This document shows positions 42,928 through 53,440 of a stretch of 64,000 nt of DNA, in pieces. The notes beneath the pieces are model-generated. The model did not search any database. It had not been told where the DNA came from and was given only the letters and a program-made list of their open reading frames with translations. The stretch spans positions 1-64,000 of the forward strand of contig JAYKJB010000057.1 in NCBI GenBank assembly GCA_035285325.1, read 5' to 3'. Origin of the DNA: Candidatus Sericytochromatia bacterium. Its GTDB lineage: Bacteria; Cyanobacteriota; Sericytochromatia; S15B-MN24; JAQBPE01. Numbering within the stretch: position 1 is the first letter of the stretch; the number at the start of each line of letters is the position of its first letter. The translations under genes were made by a program, and so were the position numbers.

Positions 42928-44036
42928 GGCGCGATCCAGCGTTCCAGGAAGCCCTCTGGGTCGGGGGCCTGGGCCACCTGGTCCCGAAAGAATGCAATCG
43001 TGCGACGAAGATCGCCGCCACACCTGGTGTGCGCCCGCTCAAACCGATCCAGGCGACGATAGTAGGTTCGGTAAGCCGACAACACGGCATTGTTGAAACG
43101 GCCCGCGGACACGTGGCGAAAGCCGTGCCCCTGCATCTTGACCGCGTAGGATTGCCGAAATCGCGCCTGCGCCCAGGCAAAGACGGCCTCCCGTTGGCGC
43201 AGTTTCTCGTCCCGAGGAATCGATGAGGCATACAACGCTTCGAGTCGCTGTGAGACCTCCTCCACGAACGCCGTGAAGGTGCGCGTGTCCGCCTGGGCGG
43301 CCCGCGCGGCCAGCCAGGCCTCCCGGCCCCCCGGCCCCAGCGAAGCAAAATAGGCCAAGGCCCCCTGATTCCCGACGAAGGTGGCAAAGCCCTCATTGAA
43401 GCTCGAACGCCCCGCGAGATACACGGTGGCATGCGTCGTCTCATGAATCACGATGTCTGCCAGGGTCGGTTCATCGCGCGCGAGCAAGGGGGAATAAATC
43501 GGGTCTGGTAGCCAGCCGAGCAGGCTGAAGGCTGCCACGCCCCGCACCGAGGTGTCATAGCCGGCCCCATCCATGCGCGCCTGCTCGTCGAGGGCGTCCT
43601 GCTTGCGAAAATACCCTTTATAGGGAACCTGCCCGACCACCGGGAACCACCACTGGTAGGCATCCAGACTGTCTTTCGGGGCGGCCGAAACCACGTAGGT
43701 GACGGCGTCTCGGTCGAGCGCCACAAAGCTCTCGAAATGATGAGTGCCGGCCAGACCGAGCTCCCGTTGCGCAAATTGCTTCACCTGGGCGACAAACTGA
43801 AGTTTCCGCCGCCACTCAACAGGCGTCTCGGGCCGAGCAAGGAGGGTCGCCACAGGTTCCCGGCGCCACAGCAATTCCGCCTGCCCCCAGCCCTGGCGCC
43901 ACACATAACATCCTGGCAGCGCAAGCGTCAGCAGGCCCAGGCCCAAGGCGGCCAGCGTGCGCCACGCGCGAGACCGGCGGGCGCCCCCTGAAGGGCCCTC
44001 ATTCCGTCGCCCCAACGAGGGGAGGAAACGCCGCAT
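42924..44036 (-). CDS. Predicted zinc aminopeptidase (COG4324-type)
   Basis: A 370-residue protein with a lipoprotein-like N-terminus (RTLAALGLGLLTLALPGCYVWRQ). The body matches predicted aminopeptidases: GLAGTHHFESFVALDRDAVTYVVSAAP and the zinc site IVIHETTHATVYLAGRSSFNEGFATFVG, where the HExxH-like HETTH plus the downstream Glu can hold Zn. ATG start has GGAGG 5 bases upstream. It is coupled to the phosphodiester-glycosidase gene by a 4-base overlap. Substrates unknown. Confidence 0.88.
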   Translation of the reverse strand: MRRFLPSLGRRNEGPSGGARRSRAWRTLAALGLGLLTLALPGCYVWRQGWGQAELLWRREPVATLLARPETPVEWRRKLQFVAQVKQFAQRELGLAGTHHFESFVALDRDAVTYVVSAAPKDSLDAYQWWFPVVGQVPYKGYFRKQDALDEQARMDGAGYDTSVRGVAAFSLLGWLPDPIYSPLLARDEPTLADIVIHETTHATVYLAGRSSFNEGFATFVGNQGALAYFASLGPGGREAWLAARAAQADTRTFTAFVEEVSQRLEALYASSIPRDEKLRQREAVFAWAQARFRQSYAVKMQGHGFRHVSAGRFNNAVLSAYRTYYRRLDRFERAHTRCGGDLRRTIAFFRDQVAQAPDPEGFLERWIAP

Positions 44037-44114
44037 GGAGCCTCCTGACGTGCAAAGCGCCCCATGGTAGCATGGTCCGGCGACGGCCTGCGAGCCGCCC
44101 ACCGGAGGCTTTCA

Positions 44115-45431
44115 ATGACGACTGCGGCAAACATTCCCACCACCACCATTCAACGCCTGGCGGCCCACGTTGGCCAGGAGGTCGAACTTCAGGGCTGGCT
44201 CTACAACAAGCGTTCCAGCGGAAAAATCCAGTTCCTGATCGTCCGCGATGGGACCGGCCTGGTTCAGGTCGTGGTCGTCAAGAAGGAGGTGGATGAGGCC
44301 ACCTGGGAAGCCGCCTCATCGCTCACGCAGGAGTCGTCCTTGCGTCTGCGCGGCCTCGTGCGGGCCGATGACCGGGCGCCCGGTGGCTTCGAACTCACGG
44401 GCACCCACGTCACCGCCGTGCATGTCGTGGAAGGGGAATACCCGATCTCGCACAAGGAGCACGGGGTCGACTTCCTGATGAGTCACCGTCACCTCTGGAT
44501 GCGGACCCCTCGTCAGGCCGCCATTTTACGGATTCGCCACACCATCATCCAGGCCATGCGAGGCTTCCTGGACGGGCAAGGATTTACCCTGGTCGATTCG
44601 CCAATCCTCACGCCGGCAGCCTGCGAAGGCACCTCCACCCTGTTTGAAACGGATTACTTCGGAGAACCCGCCTTCCTGTCCCAGAGCGGCCAGCTTTACA
44701 ACGAAGCGCACGCCCTGGCGCTCGGCAAGGTCTACTGCTTCGGCCCGACGTTCCGCGCGGAAAAGTCCAAGACGCGCCGCCATCTGATGGAATTCTGGAT
44801 GTTGGAACCCGAAATGGCCTTCGTAGACCTGTGGGGCAACATGGAAGTCCAGGAACAACTGGTCGCCCACGTGGTCGCCACCGTGCTGGAGAAACACCGC
44901 CAGGAGCTGGTGGACGTGCTCGAACGAGACATCTCCCGGCTTGAAAACATTCAAGCGCCCTTCCCGCGCATCACCTACGACGAAGCCCTCGCCATCCTGG
45001 CGGACAAGGGTCAGGTGGTGGAGTGGGGCAACGACTTTGGGGCGCCCGATGAAACGGCCCTGGCCGAACATTTCGAGCGTCCCGTGTTCGTAACTCACTA
45101 CCCCGCGGCCTGCAAGGCTTTCTATATGAAGCCTGACCCCGCCCGAGAAGAGGTGGTCCTGTGCGCCGACCTGCTGGCTCCCGAAGGCTACGGAGAAATC
45201 ATTGGGGGCTCCCAACGCATCGACGACCTGGCCACGCTCGAACGCAAAATGGCGGAGCATCACGTGCCCGCCGAACCGCTGCAATGGTATCTCGACCTGC
45301 GACGCTACGGGTCGGTTCCGCACAGCGGTTTCGGCATCGGCCTTGAGCGCACGGTGGCCTGGATCTGCGGCCTTGACCACGTGCGCGAGACCATTCCCTT
45401 CGCCCGGATGTTGACCCGCATCTATCCTTGA
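44115..45431 (+). CDS. asnS: Asparaginyl-tRNA synthetase
   Basis: A 438-residue class IIb synthetase charging tRNA-Asn. The N-terminal OB fold ([32 protein letters not shown]), motif 2 ([24 protein letters not shown]) and motif 3 ([15 protein letters not shown]) are intact; the RHLMEF rather than RHxxxF detail and GEIIGGSQR fit AsnRS more than AspRS. ATG start has GGAGG upstream. It is divergent from the aminopeptidase gene. Confidence 0.95.
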   Translation: MTTAANIPTTTIQRLAAHVGQEVELQGWLYNKRSSGKIQFLIVRDGTGLVQVVVVKKEVDEATWEAASSLTQESSLRLRGLVRADDRAPGGFELTGTHVTAVHVVEGEYPISHKEHGVDFLMSHRHLWMRTPRQAAILRIRHTIIQAMRGFLDGQGFTLVDSPILTPAACEGTSTLFETDYFGEPAFLSQSGQLYNEAHALALGKVYCFGPTFRAEKSKTRRHLMEFWMLEPEMAFVDLWGNMEVQEQLVAHVVATVLEKHRQELVDVLERDISRLENIQAPFPRITYDEALAILADKGQVVEWGNDFGAPDETALAEHFERPVFVTHYPAACKAFYMKPDPAREEVVLCADLLAPEGYGEIIGGSQRIDDLATLERKMAEHHVPAEPLQWYLDLRRYGSVPHSGFGIGLERTVAWICGLDHVRETIPFARMLTRIYP

Positions 45432-45654
45432 AAAGACGTGGCCCCTGTCACATCGAACAGCGCTTGCCGTTTTTTATGATGAGGTGCCGACTGGAACTTT
45501 CTTATATCCTGGAAGCCTCCAGGGACGCCAGAACCAGTCGCAGCGCCCCTGGAGAGTGGGTATAAAACCCTGGGTACGGAAGCACGCAAGTGGTGCCACC
45601 GGCCCGCTCCGAGCGGTGCAGAACCTGACCAGCTTCCTGTGGAGGAAACGCGTT

Positions 45655-46941
45655 TTGTCCTGGATCAAGGTCATTACCGGGTGTGCCTTGGGCCTTGTCA
45701 GCAGCGCCTGGACCATCTCGGCGGGGGCGGCGTTCGCCTACCCTGCGGCGCCCGGCATCAAGGCCGCCGCCGCGGTGGTCATCGATGCGGACTCGGCGCA
45801 GGTGCTGTTCGAACGGAACGCCCACGCCCGTCGGGCCCCGGCCAGCACGACCAAGATCATGACCAGCTTGCTGGCAGTCGAAAGTGGGCGGCTGGATGAG
45901 TACGTGACCATCAGCAAGCGCGCGGCCTCCATCGGCGAGTCCACCATCTACCTGAAGGAGGGTGAGCGTCTCACGCTTCGCCAGCTGACCTATGGGGTTC
46001 TCCTCAGCAGCGGAAACGATGCCAGTACGGCGGTGGCGGAATTCCTCGGCGGTGGGTCTGAAGCGCGCTTCATCGAGATGATGAACGCCCGCGCGGACGC
46101 CATTGGTATGCGGGACACGCATTTCAGCAATCCGCACGGTCTGCCGACGGACAACCACTACTCGTCGGCCTATGACCTGGCCATGTTGCTGCGCGAGGCG
46201 GCCATGCAACCGGAGTGGAACCAGATTGCCGAGACGAAGTGGAAGCGGATTCCTGGGTTCGGGAAAGTCGACGGCCGGACGCTGAAAAACCACAACAAGC
46301 TGCTCTGGAACTATCCCTACGCCACGGGCGGCAAGACCGGTTTCACCAACGCCGCCGGGCGTTGCTTCGTCGGGTCCGCCAAGCGCGGCTCCAGGCGAGT
46401 GATCCAGGCCTCGTTGGCCTCCTCGGACCTCTGGCGGGACACCCAGTCGCTGCTGCAGTATGGCCTGGACAACTTTGAAAACGTGGCCGTCGCCAAAGAG
46501 GGGGAAATTGTCGGCACGGTTCCCATCCAAGCGGGCAGCAGCCGGATGGTCGAGGTGATTGCGCCACGGGACGTGACGGTGAGCCTCCCCAAAGGCCATT
46601 TCGACCGCACGGCGCTTCAGCAGGTCTGGCAACTGCCGGATGAACTGGTCGCGCCGGTGAATCAGCGGCAACCCGTGGGTCAGCTGATTGTGCGGCAGGG
46701 CGAGCGAGTCCTCCAGACGGTTCCTCTGGTGGCGGCCTCCGCCGTACCGATCGCCGCATCTCCCTGGGAACTCCTCTCTTCGTGGTTCTTCCCGGGCATG
46801 GTCACGGCCTCGCTGCTCTCGCTTATGCGGCTCAAAGGCCTCCGCCGGCGTCGCTTGAATGCGTCGCTGGACAAGCTGCCCAAGGCAGCGGGGAACAAGC
46901 GCAACCCCCTCGCGCGCGAGTCGTTCCCACGCGCCTCCTGA
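45655..46941 (+). CDS. D-alanyl-D-alanine carboxypeptidase (DacF/penicillin-binding type)
   Basis: A 428-residue exported low-molecular-weight penicillin-binding protein that trims the terminal D-Ala of peptidoglycan stem peptides. The Ser nucleophile is in ASTTKIMTSLLA (S-x-x-K), the second motif SGNDASTA (S-x-N) and the third ATGGKTGFTNAAG (K-T-G). A signal peptide (WIKVITGCALGLVSSAWTISAGAAFA) precedes. The C-terminal domain ends in a hydrophobic helix and basic tail (MVTASLLSLMRLKGLRRRRL), a membrane anchor. TTG 45655 has GGAGG about 10 bases before; the open frame begins far upstream in a 220-base leader that has no gene. Confidence 0.93.
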   Translation: MSWIKVITGCALGLVSSAWTISAGAAFAYPAAPGIKAAAAVVIDADSAQVLFERNAHARRAPASTTKIMTSLLAVESGRLDEYVTISKRAASIGESTIYLKEGERLTLRQLTYGVLLSSGNDASTAVAEFLGGGSEARFIEMMNARADAIGMRDTHFSNPHGLPTDNHYSSAYDLAMLLREAAMQPEWNQIAETKWKRIPGFGKVDGRTLKNHNKLLWNYPYATGGKTGFTNAAGRCFVGSAKRGSRRVIQASLASSDLWRDTQSLLQYGLDNFENVAVAKEGEIVGTVPIQAGSSRMVEVIAPRDVTVSLPKGHFDRTALQQVWQLPDELVAPVNQRQPVGQLIVRQGERVLQTVPLVAASAVPIAASPWELLSSWFFPGMVTASLLSLMRLKGLRRRRLNASLDKLPKAAGNKRNPLARESFPRAS

Positions 46942-46965
46942 TGCCCAGGTCCCTGACAAGCGTGA

Positions 46966-46986
46966 GGCCCCCAGCAGATGGGGGCC
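46966..46986. terminator. GC-rich hairpin between convergent dac and GNAT genes
   Basis: GGCCCCC and GGGGGCC pair around the loop AGCAGAT, with an extra A-T pair outside. It lies between converging gene ends, suiting a two-way terminator, though only a short TTGT follows on the plus strand. Confidence 0.5.
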
Positions 46987-47017
46987 TTGTCGCATGGCGC
47001 CAAGATTCCGGAGGCCG

Positions 47018-48220
47018 TCAAAACCGCTCGGGCATCCAGGGAATGGGGCCCGCGAAGGCGGCCGCCAGCTTGGCCAGGTCCACATCCGCCCCCTCGAGCA
47101 ATCCGAGGCCCCGCACGGCGTAGGGAGAAAGATAGCCACTGTAGAGCGCCGCGAGCCCCCGCACGTCCATCACCACGCGCGCCTCCCCCCCGATGCGGAC
47201 CGCTCCGCGCCCCGCCTCGATCGTCAACACCAAGGGGCGCTCATTCTCCGCCAGCAAGGGGTCTTTGACCCCCAGGTGCAACTCCGCGGAAAGCCCCGGA
47301 GGATATCCCCTGGCCTCCAGCGCCCCCTGGACGTCAATCAGGCGCAGCATCCACGGGTGAGTCTGCGCGATCGCCGAATGCGCCCGGTCCCGCATCAGCA
47401 TCACGGGTTCTTGCGGCCCCGCCAGAAGTTCCGCCACGGCGCAGGTGGCCCGTTGCTCGCGAAAGAAACCGAGCAAGCGGCGGCGCGCAGCGGCCGTGAC
47501 CGCGACCCAATCCCTCACCCGGATCATGGGGGGGTGCCCGGGCACTTGAGGCTGACTGTAGATGAGATAGCCCTCCGGCCCTTGCCCCCCTTCCAGCAGA
47601 AATGAGTAGAGGCGCTTGCCGGCCCCCTCCTGAGGCAATTCGCGGAATATCCGGGCCCAGTACCAGTCGCTGCGCTCAAGCCAGCCATCCGTTCGCTGAG
47701 CATGCGCCTCATACAGTTGACGCATCGCGGACATTCCGGCGGCATTGCCGAGGTCGAAGGGCTTCAGGTTGATGTGTCGCTCGACCGGTAAGGTCTCATC
47801 AAGCGGAACTTGCCAGCGCGTGCTTTCCCCAGCCACCTCGTAGCCAGCCTTTCGATACAGTTGTCGCATCTCAGGGAACAGCGTGGACAGCAACCAGCCG
47901 CGCTCGCGCTGCTCTCGCACGGCCGCTTCCATCAGCGTGGAAGCGGCCCCTTGCCCCCGCATATCCGGGGCGATCGCCACGAGCCGCACCCCGGCCATCG
48001 AAACGGGACGCCCGCCGAAATATTGGCGGCAGGCCTGGAAGGAGAGGCCCCCGATCACCCGCGCAGACTTGCGCAGCAGACGAAGGTTGGGGAGGCCTTC
48101 CTCGGCCGCCGGATTCAACTGGGGGTCGGAGGGCCAGCCAAAGGCCTGGGTGAGGATGCGGTGATAATCCCCCACTTCCCGCTCATTGAGCGGCTTTCCA
48201 TAGATGAAGGTCGTGTTCAT
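47018..48220 (-). CDS. GNAT-family acetyltransferase, Eis-like
   Basis: A 400-residue protein with an N-terminal GNAT domain (RLVAIAPDMRGQGAASTLMEAAVREQRERGWLLSTLFPEMRQLYRKAGYEVAG) and a long C-terminal extension ending in a region with an SCP2-like look. The Q/R-x-x-G-x-A acetyl-CoA loop is RGQGAA. The overall shape resembles the Eis family, which acetylates amines or aminoglycosides; substrate unknown. ATG start overlaps the stop of the preceding gene as ATGA. Confidence 0.85.
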   Translation of the reverse strand: MNTTFIYGKPLNEREVGDYHRILTQAFGWPSDPQLNPAAEEGLPNLRLLRKSARVIGGLSFQACRQYFGGRPVSMAGVRLVAIAPDMRGQGAASTLMEAAVREQRERGWLLSTLFPEMRQLYRKAGYEVAGESTRWQVPLDETLPVERHINLKPFDLGNAAGMSAMRQLYEAHAQRTDGWLERSDWYWARIFRELPQEGAGKRLYSFLLEGGQGPEGYLIYSQPQVPGHPPMIRVRDWVAVTAAARRRLLGFFREQRATCAVAELLAGPQEPVMLMRDRAHSAIAQTHPWMLRLIDVQGALEARGYPPGLSAELHLGVKDPLLAENERPLVLTIEAGRGAVRIGGEARVVMDVRGLAALYSGYLSPYAVRGLGLLEGADVDLAKLAAAFAGPIPWMPERF

Positions 48221-48840
48221 AGAGGCTGTAACGCCACGCGCGCCGGCGCACCGTCGGGAGCATCGAGCTTGAGGGGCATACAGACCATCCCGTAGGGCCC
48301 GGCCGCGATGCCCCGCAGGTCGAGTCCTTCGATGATCAGACAATCTGCTCCGAGCAGGGCGTGATGGACAGGAAAAAGACCGGTGTCGTCGCATTCAATC
48401 GAGGGTGTGTCGATGCCCACCAGGCGCACCCCTCGCTCGAGCAACCAGACCGCCGCACGCAGGTTCAAGCCGCTGGAAGGATGGGCCAGCGCGGTGGTCC
48501 GGGTGTTCAGAAGGACCCGTTCCGGCGCCCCCGCGCGCGGCCAGGCCAGTGCCAGGTCCGCCTCGTCGATGGTGGCGGAAGCTGGAATCTCCAGCACCCA
48601 CACGGGGCCATTCCAGCGGCCCAGGGGCACCTCCGAGAGGGTGGCGCCGCCCCGCACGAAGTGCGCCGGCGCGTCCACGTGCGTGCCACTGTGTGACCCC
48701 ATCGACAGCCCCGTGACGTGGCAGCCGTGGGAATCCAGGGTGGCGTGGGGATGTAGCTGAACAGGCGGATCGCCGGGAAAGACGAAGGTTGCGGCCCCGA
48801 GGGGGCGGGTCACATCGAGCCAGGGAGTCTCAAACCTCAT
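48217..48840 (-). CDS. Cyclase / kynurenine-formamidase-like metal hydrolase
   Basis: A 207-residue protein of the cyclase family (PF04199-type). The metal site is GSHSGTHVDAPAHF, matching the HxGTHxDxPxH signature; LLNTRTTAL and LVGIDTPSIEC are further family motifs. Members include kynurenine formamidases and polyketide cyclases; here the substrate is unknown. ATG start at 48840 overlaps the end of the GTPase gene, and its own stop overlaps the acetyltransferase start, so the three genes are probably translated in a chain. Confidence 0.88.
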   Translation of the reverse strand: MRFETPWLDVTRPLGAATFVFPGDPPVQLHPHATLDSHGCHVTGLSMGSHSGTHVDAPAHFVRGGATLSEVPLGRWNGPVWVLEIPASATIDEADLALAWPRAGAPERVLLNTRTTALAHPSSGLNLRAAVWLLERGVRLVGIDTPSIECDDTGLFPVHHALLGADCLIIEGLDLRGIAAGPYGMVCMPLKLDAPDGAPARVALQPL

Positions 48841-49753
48841 CGCGGCCATCCCCTGCAGCGAGCGTGTCGAGAGCAGGCTCGAGCCCCTCTGGCGGTGGCT
48901 CGGTGGAGGAGGGGTCGGGACGTCCGCCCACTCGCACCAGTTCATCGAGGGTGAAGGCGCCGAGTTGCCCCGTTCGCAGGTCTTGCAGGAACATTCTGGC
49001 CGCCCGTCCCAGGTCCGAGGCGCCACCAGACCCGATGATGCTGCGCTTGCGGGCGTAGCCCTCGATGGTCGGGTCCGTCCAATCGGCCAGCAGGCTGGGC
49101 GCCAGGCGCTGCAACATGGCGATCGCCTCCGCTGCCACCAGCGCCGGATCATAGCTTTCGTTACTGACCGACCCCACCATGGCGAGCTTGAGCGCGAGGA
49201 CCTGGTCCTCCAGCTTGGGTGGGATGATGCCCGGGGTGTCGAGCAGTTCCAGCGACTTGCCCAGGCGAATCCAGCGGACATCCCGCGTCACGCCAGGCTT
49301 GTCGCCGACCTGAGCAGCCCGTTTGCGGGCCAGACGGTTGATCAAGGACGATTTGCCCACGTTCGGCAGGCCCACCACCATGACCCGGCTGGCCCGCGGA
49401 AGGCGACCCCGCTGCCGCATCCGGGCGTCGATCTTGGCAGCCTCCGCCCCCATCTGGGCGTGCAAGGGGGCCAGGCCCTGGCCCGTCTGCGCATTCAGCA
49501 CCACCACCGACAGGCCTTCCCGCTTGTAATGCTGAAGCCACGCCTGGGTGCGGGATGGGTCGGCCAGGTCGACCTTGGTCAGGACCAGCAAGCGGGGTTT
49601 TTCTCCGAGCAGCTGGTGCGTGACATCGAAGCGCGAACTGGCCGGCAGCCGGGCGTCGACCAGCTCCAGCACGAAATCGATCAGCTTCAAGCGCTCGCGA
49701 AGCGTTGACTGGGCTTTGGCGATGTGGCCCGGATACCAATTAATCAGCGACAT
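48830..49753 (-). CDS. ylqF: YlqF/RbgA-type ribosome biogenesis GTPase
   Basis: A 307-residue circularly permuted GTPase helping 50S subunit assembly. Motif order G4-G5-G1-G2-G3 is seen: VLTKVDLADPS (G4) precedes VVGLPNVGKSSLINRL (G1) and DTPGIIPPKLED (G3). The opening INWYPGHIAKAQ is the family hallmark. Start chosen at ATG 49753; ATG 49765 is an alternative. It begins the ylqF-cyclase-GNAT minus-strand overlap chain. Confidence 0.94.
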   Translation of the reverse strand: MSLINWYPGHIAKAQSTLRERLKLIDFVLELVDARLPASSRFDVTHQLLGEKPRLLVLTKVDLADPSRTQAWLQHYKREGLSVVVLNAQTGQGLAPLHAQMGAEAAKIDARMRQRGRLPRASRVMVVGLPNVGKSSLINRLARKRAAQVGDKPGVTRDVRWIRLGKSLELLDTPGIIPPKLEDQVLALKLAMVGSVSNESYDPALVAAEAIAMLQRLAPSLLADWTDPTIEGYARKRSIIGSGGASDLGRAARMFLQDLRTGQLGAFTLDELVRVGGRPDPSSTEPPPEGLEPALDTLAAGDGRDEV

Positions 49754-49853
49754 GCTAGCCACCATTAAACCACAGCCGGCCACGCCGACAGGACGCGCTG
49801 CCGCGGAAAGGCCCGCCCGGCGATCGAGCCGGGGGGCGCCCGCGCCGCAGCGA

Positions 49854-52472
49854 TCAGCCGGCGGACGCCGGCGTGGCCGCCGCGCGAGGCTCGAACACGA
49901 GCTGACCGGCCTCCAGCCGGACCTGGACCGCATCTCCCGCCTGGATGCGCCCTTCCAGCAGGGCCTTGGCCAGCGGATTGAGCACGTGGGCCTGTAGCGC
50001 CCGCTTGAGCGGACGGGCCCCGTAGATCGGGTCGAAGCCGATCTCCGCCAGCCAGCGCACGGCTTCCTCCGACAGGCTCAAGCTGACCCGGCGGGATTGC
50101 AGGCGCTGCATCAGTTGCGCCAGTTGCCGCTCGACGATCGATTCGATGTGCCCGCGTTCGAGGCCATGGAACACGATCGTGTCATCCACCCGATTCAGGA
50201 ACTCCGGCCGGAAATGGTCCCGCAACGCTTCCGTGGCGATCGCCTGAAGCGCCTCCAGGCCTCGACCGACCGCCGCCTGAATCGCCTGCGCGCCCAGGTT
50301 ACTCGTCATGATGACGACGGTGTTGCGAAAGTCTACCGTTCGCCCCTGGCTGTCCGTCAGACGACCGTCGTCCAGCAATTGCAGCAAAATATTGAACACA
50401 TCCGGATGGGCCTTCTCGATCTCGTCCAGCAGAAGCACGCTGTAAGGCCGGCGACGCACGGCCTCGGTCAATTGCCCCCCCTCGTCGTAGCCGATGTAGC
50501 CTGGGGGCGCGCCAACCAGACGGCTGACCGCGTGCTTCTCCATGTATTCGGACATATCCAGCCGGATCAGCGCCTGCTCGGAATCGAAGAGGAATGCAGC
50601 CAGCGCCTTGGCGAGCTCCGTCTTGCCCACCCCCGTCGGGCCCAGGAAGATGAAACTACCGATCGGGCGATCGGGGTCCTGAATACCCGCCCGCGATCGG
50701 CGCACGGCATCCGACACGGCCGCGATGGCATCGTGCTGCCCAACGACCCGCTCACCCAGGCGTCGTTCCATTTGCAACAGTTTCTCCACCTCGCCTTCCA
50801 GCATGCGCGAGACGGGAATGCCGGTCCATTTCGAGACGATCTCCGCCACGTCCTCGTCGTCCACCTCCTGCTTGAGCAGCTTGCCCCGCTGATGCAGCGC
50901 CGCCAGCGCCGCGTGCTGGCGTTCCAGTTCCTGCTGGAGGGACGGCAAGGTGCCGTAGCGCAGTTCGGCCGCCCGCGTGAGGTCGCCCTCGCGCTCGGCG
51001 CGCTGCGCCTGCCCCTTGGCGGTTTCGATCTGCTCCTTGGCGTTTGAGATGGCGTCAATGACGGCCTTTTCCTCCTCCCACCGGGTCCGGAGCGTGTCTC
51101 GCTCCTCCACCAGCTGCGAGCGTTCCTGCTGAATGTGAGCCAGGCGTTCGCGGGCGCCTGCATCTTCGGGGTCCTTGGCGACGGCCGTGCGCTCGATCTC
51201 CAGTTGCCGGATGCGGCGCTCCAGCGCATCCAGCTCCGTGGGCATCGAGTCGATTTCGATGCGCAACCGACTGGCTGCCTCATCGACCAGGTCGATGGCC
51301 TTGTCCGGCAGAAAGCGATCGGCGATGTAGCGGTGGGAGAGCGTGGCAGCGGCCACCAGCGCGCTGTCGAGAATCTTCACCCCGTGATGGACCTCGTAGC
51401 GCTCCTTCAAACCGCGCAGGATCGAGATGGCATCGGCCACGCTGGGCTCGCCAATCAGCACGGGTTGAAAGCGCCGTTCCAGGGCGGCATCCTTCTCGAT
51501 GTGCTGGCGATACTCCTCCAGGGTGGTGGCCCCGATCGCTCGCAGTTCGCCGCGTGCCAGCGCAGGTTTGAGCAGATTGGCCGCATCCATGGCGCCATCC
51601 CCCCGGCCGGCCCCCACCAGGGTGTGCAACTCGTCGATGAAAAGAATCACCCGCCCATCGGCATCGGCGATTTCCTTGAGAACGGCCTTGAGACGGTCCT
51701 CGAACTCACCGCGATACTTGGCGCCGGCAATCAGCGCCCCCATGTCCAGGGCGATCACCCACTTGTCCTTCAGGCCCTCCGGCACGTCCCCCGAGACGAT
51801 GCGCTGCGCCAGCCCCTCGGCGATCGCCGTCTTGCCCACGCCGGGTTCGCCGATCAGCACAGGGTTGTTCTTGGTGCGCCGCGACAGCACCTGCACGGCC
51901 CGGCGAATTTCCTGGTCTCGGCCAATCACCGGGTCGAGCTTGCCCAGCCGGGCCTGCGCCGTCAGATCGCGCCCGTAGCGCTGCAGGGCCTGGTACTTGT
52001 CCTCCGGATTGGCATCCGTGACCCGTTGTCCCCCGCGCAGCGCGGCCAGGGCCTGGTAAACCCGTTCCTTGGTGGCACCGGCCGCACGCAAACGGTCCCC
52101 CGACTTCGACTTGAGGGTCTCGTCCGCCAACGCGAGCAGCAGGTGCTCCGTCGACACGAACTCATCCTTGAGCCGCTCCATCTCTTTCCAAGCCAAATCG
52201 AAGGCCGTCTTCAAGCCTGGAGACAGATAGAGATTGCCCGGCACGCCACTGACGCGAGGCACCCGCGCCAGATCCGCTTCGACCGCCTGTCGCAGGGACT
52301 CCCGATTGACCTCAAGCTTCTGCAGCAAAGGCTGCACGATGCCCTCACGCTGCAGCAGCAAGGCCAGCAGCAGATGCTCAGGTTCCAGTTGCTGATGCCC
52401 CCGCTGATCCGCCTGGTCCTGGCAGGCTTGAACGGCTTCCTGAGCCTTCAAGGTGAAGCGGTCGAGTCTCAT
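49854..52472 (-). CDS. clpB: ClpB disaggregase
   Basis: An 872-residue Hsp100 ATPase that works with DnaK to solubilise protein aggregates. The N-terminal repeat domain ([30 protein letters not shown]) is followed by the first AAA domain with [15 protein letters not shown], the coiled-coil middle domain (residues about 410-520), and the second AAA domain with [15 protein letters not shown] and [18 protein letters not shown]. The C-terminal ClpB small domain ([19 protein letters not shown]) is present. ATG 52472 has GGAGG 10 bases upstream. A TTGACA-17-TATGTT promoter lies just upstream in an AT-rich stretch. Confidence 0.97.
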   Translation of the reverse strand: MRLDRFTLKAQEAVQACQDQADQRGHQQLEPEHLLLALLLQREGIVQPLLQKLEVNRESLRQAVEADLARVPRVSGVPGNLYLSPGLKTAFDLAWKEMERLKDEFVSTEHLLLALADETLKSKSGDRLRAAGATKERVYQALAALRGGQRVTDANPEDKYQALQRYGRDLTAQARLGKLDPVIGRDQEIRRAVQVLSRRTKNNPVLIGEPGVGKTAIAEGLAQRIVSGDVPEGLKDKWVIALDMGALIAGAKYRGEFEDRLKAVLKEIADADGRVILFIDELHTLVGAGRGDGAMDAANLLKPALARGELRAIGATTLEEYRQHIEKDAALERRFQPVLIGEPSVADAISILRGLKERYEVHHGVKILDSALVAAATLSHRYIADRFLPDKAIDLVDEAASRLRIEIDSMPTELDALERRIRQLEIERTAVAKDPEDAGARERLAHIQQERSQLVEERDTLRTRWEEEKAVIDAISNAKEQIETAKGQAQRAEREGDLTRAAELRYGTLPSLQQELERQHAALAALHQRGKLLKQEVDDEDVAEIVSKWTGIPVSRMLEGEVEKLLQMERRLGERVVGQHDAIAAVSDAVRRSRAGIQDPDRPIGSFIFLGPTGVGKTELAKALAAFLFDSEQALIRLDMSEYMEKHAVSRLVGAPPGYIGYDEGGQLTEAVRRRPYSVLLLDEIEKAHPDVFNILLQLLDDGRLTDSQGRTVDFRNTVVIMTSNLGAQAIQAAVGRGLEALQAIATEALRDHFRPEFLNRVDDTIVFHGLERGHIESIVERQLAQLMQRLQSRRVSLSLSEEAVRWLAEIGFDPIYGARPLKRALQAHVLNPLAKALLEGRIQAGDAVQVRLEAGQLVFEPRAAATPASAG

Positions 52473-52510
52473 GTCGGTCGTGCCTCCTGTGCTTGCGAGA
52501 GCCTTCAATC

Positions 52511-52539
52511 AACATATTAATTTAGTCTATCAATGTCAA
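52511..52539 (-). promoter_or_regulatory. Promoter of clpB
   Basis: On the minus strand a perfect TTGACA (52539-52534) and TATGTT (52516-52511) are separated by 17 bases. Transcription would begin near 52504, about 30 bases before the start codon. It is a housekeeping-type promoter; no CIRCE or sigma-32-like box was seen. Confidence 0.75.
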
Positions 52540-52681
52540 GTGAAATAACTACGCAAAGCCCATCCGTGGAGAGGGATGGCTTCAATCTTTCTTCCCCAAA
52601 GCTTAACGTCACTTTCCCGAAAGGCAGGGGGATAAATCCCGTGGTGCCTTTCAGCGAGCGGAAAGGCGGAGGAACGGAAGC

Positions 52682-53440
52682 GTGCGAAGCAAAAAGCAAC
52701 TGAAGGCCAGGACTTCCGCCATGGCGATCGCCTGTCTGCTGGCGGGTTGCGGCATTCAGCCTTTTGCGCCCACCACGGGTGACTACGGCTACGGCTCGGA
52801 TCCCTACGGCGGGGGCTACGGCTCCGACCCCTACAGCGGCGGCTACGGCTCGGACCCGTACGGCGGCGGCTACGGCTCATCCCCCTCGGGCGGCGGCTAC
52901 GGTTCCGATCCCTACAGTGGCGGCGGTTTCGGTGGGGGGAGCTTCACGTCCCCCGGTGGCAACTACGGGGGATCCTTCGGCACGGTGCCGACCCCCGCTC
53001 CCATCACGGGAAAATTGCAGGTGAGTCGCCTCAACAAGAACAGCAAGGGGGTTCTGCTCTGGAAAAAACTGACGGTCTCCGGCCAGATCACCAATCCCTC
53101 TCAGGGCGTCCTGTCCGGTGAACTGCAGATCAGCTTCACCAAGGGTGGAAAGGTGGTCGAAACCCAGACCGAATTCGTGACCGATCTGGCCCCCGGGCAG
53201 GCACAAGGGTTCACGGTGAGTTCCAAAAGGTCGGCCGATGACGTGCAGATCGGCATCACCTCACTGCCCGGCCAGTTGCCCGGCTCCAACTACACAGGAG
53301 GCGGCTACGGTTCAGGCTATGGAAACGGCTCCGGCACGGGCTACAGCGGTGGCTACGGCGCCGGAACGGGCTACGGCGGTGGCTACGGCTCCGGAACATC
53401 GGGCTATCCCGGGGGAAGTGGCTATGGCACGCCCTACTGA
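52682..53440 (+). CDS. Gly/Tyr-rich repeat lipoprotein, first of a tandem pair
   Basis: A 252-residue exported protein. The lipobox is CLLAGCG. Residues 30-105 are repeats of a YGSDPYGGG-like nine-residue unit, residues about 105-190 form a globular domain (KGVLLWKKLTVSGQIT through SADDVQIGIT), and a second Gly/Tyr/Ser-rich low-complexity tail ends the protein. Start is GTG with a GGCGGAGG site. The globular domain is also found in the next gene. Similar repeats occur in adhesive or surface proteins, but function is unknown here. The neighbouring gene overlaps it by about 17 bases. Confidence 0.75.
   Translation: MRSKKQLKARTSAMAIACLLAGCGIQPFAPTTGDYGYGSDPYGGGYGSDPYSGGYGSDPYGGGYGSSPSGGGYGSDPYSGGGFGGGSFTSPGGNYGGSFGTVPTPAPITGKLQVSRLNKNSKGVLLWKKLTVSGQITNPSQGVLSGELQISFTKGGKVVETQTEFVTDLAPGQAQGFTVSSKRSADDVQIGITSLPGQLPGSNYTGGGYGSGYGNGSGTGYSGGYGAGTGYGGGYGSGTSGYPGGSGYGTPY
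52787..52921 (+). repeat. Five 27-base tandem repeats
   Basis: Units begin at 52787, 52814, 52841, 52868 and 52895, each starting GGCTACGGCTC or a close variant and encoding Y-G-S-D-P-Y-x-G-G. The strict 27-base register in both DNA and protein points to recent expansion or to slippage. Confidence 0.8.
53303..53424 (+). repeat. Degenerate GGCTACGG-type repeat tail
   Basis: Irregular GGC-TAC-GGC and GGC-TCC-GGA codon blocks encode Gly/Tyr/Ser/Thr in the C-terminal tail of the lipoprotein. They resemble the 27-base repeat at the front of the gene but have lost a constant register. Confidence 0.6.

Noticed and set aside
52787-52921. CRISPR array
   Set aside because: The 27-base units are directly adjacent without spacers and lie in frame inside a lipoprotein gene.
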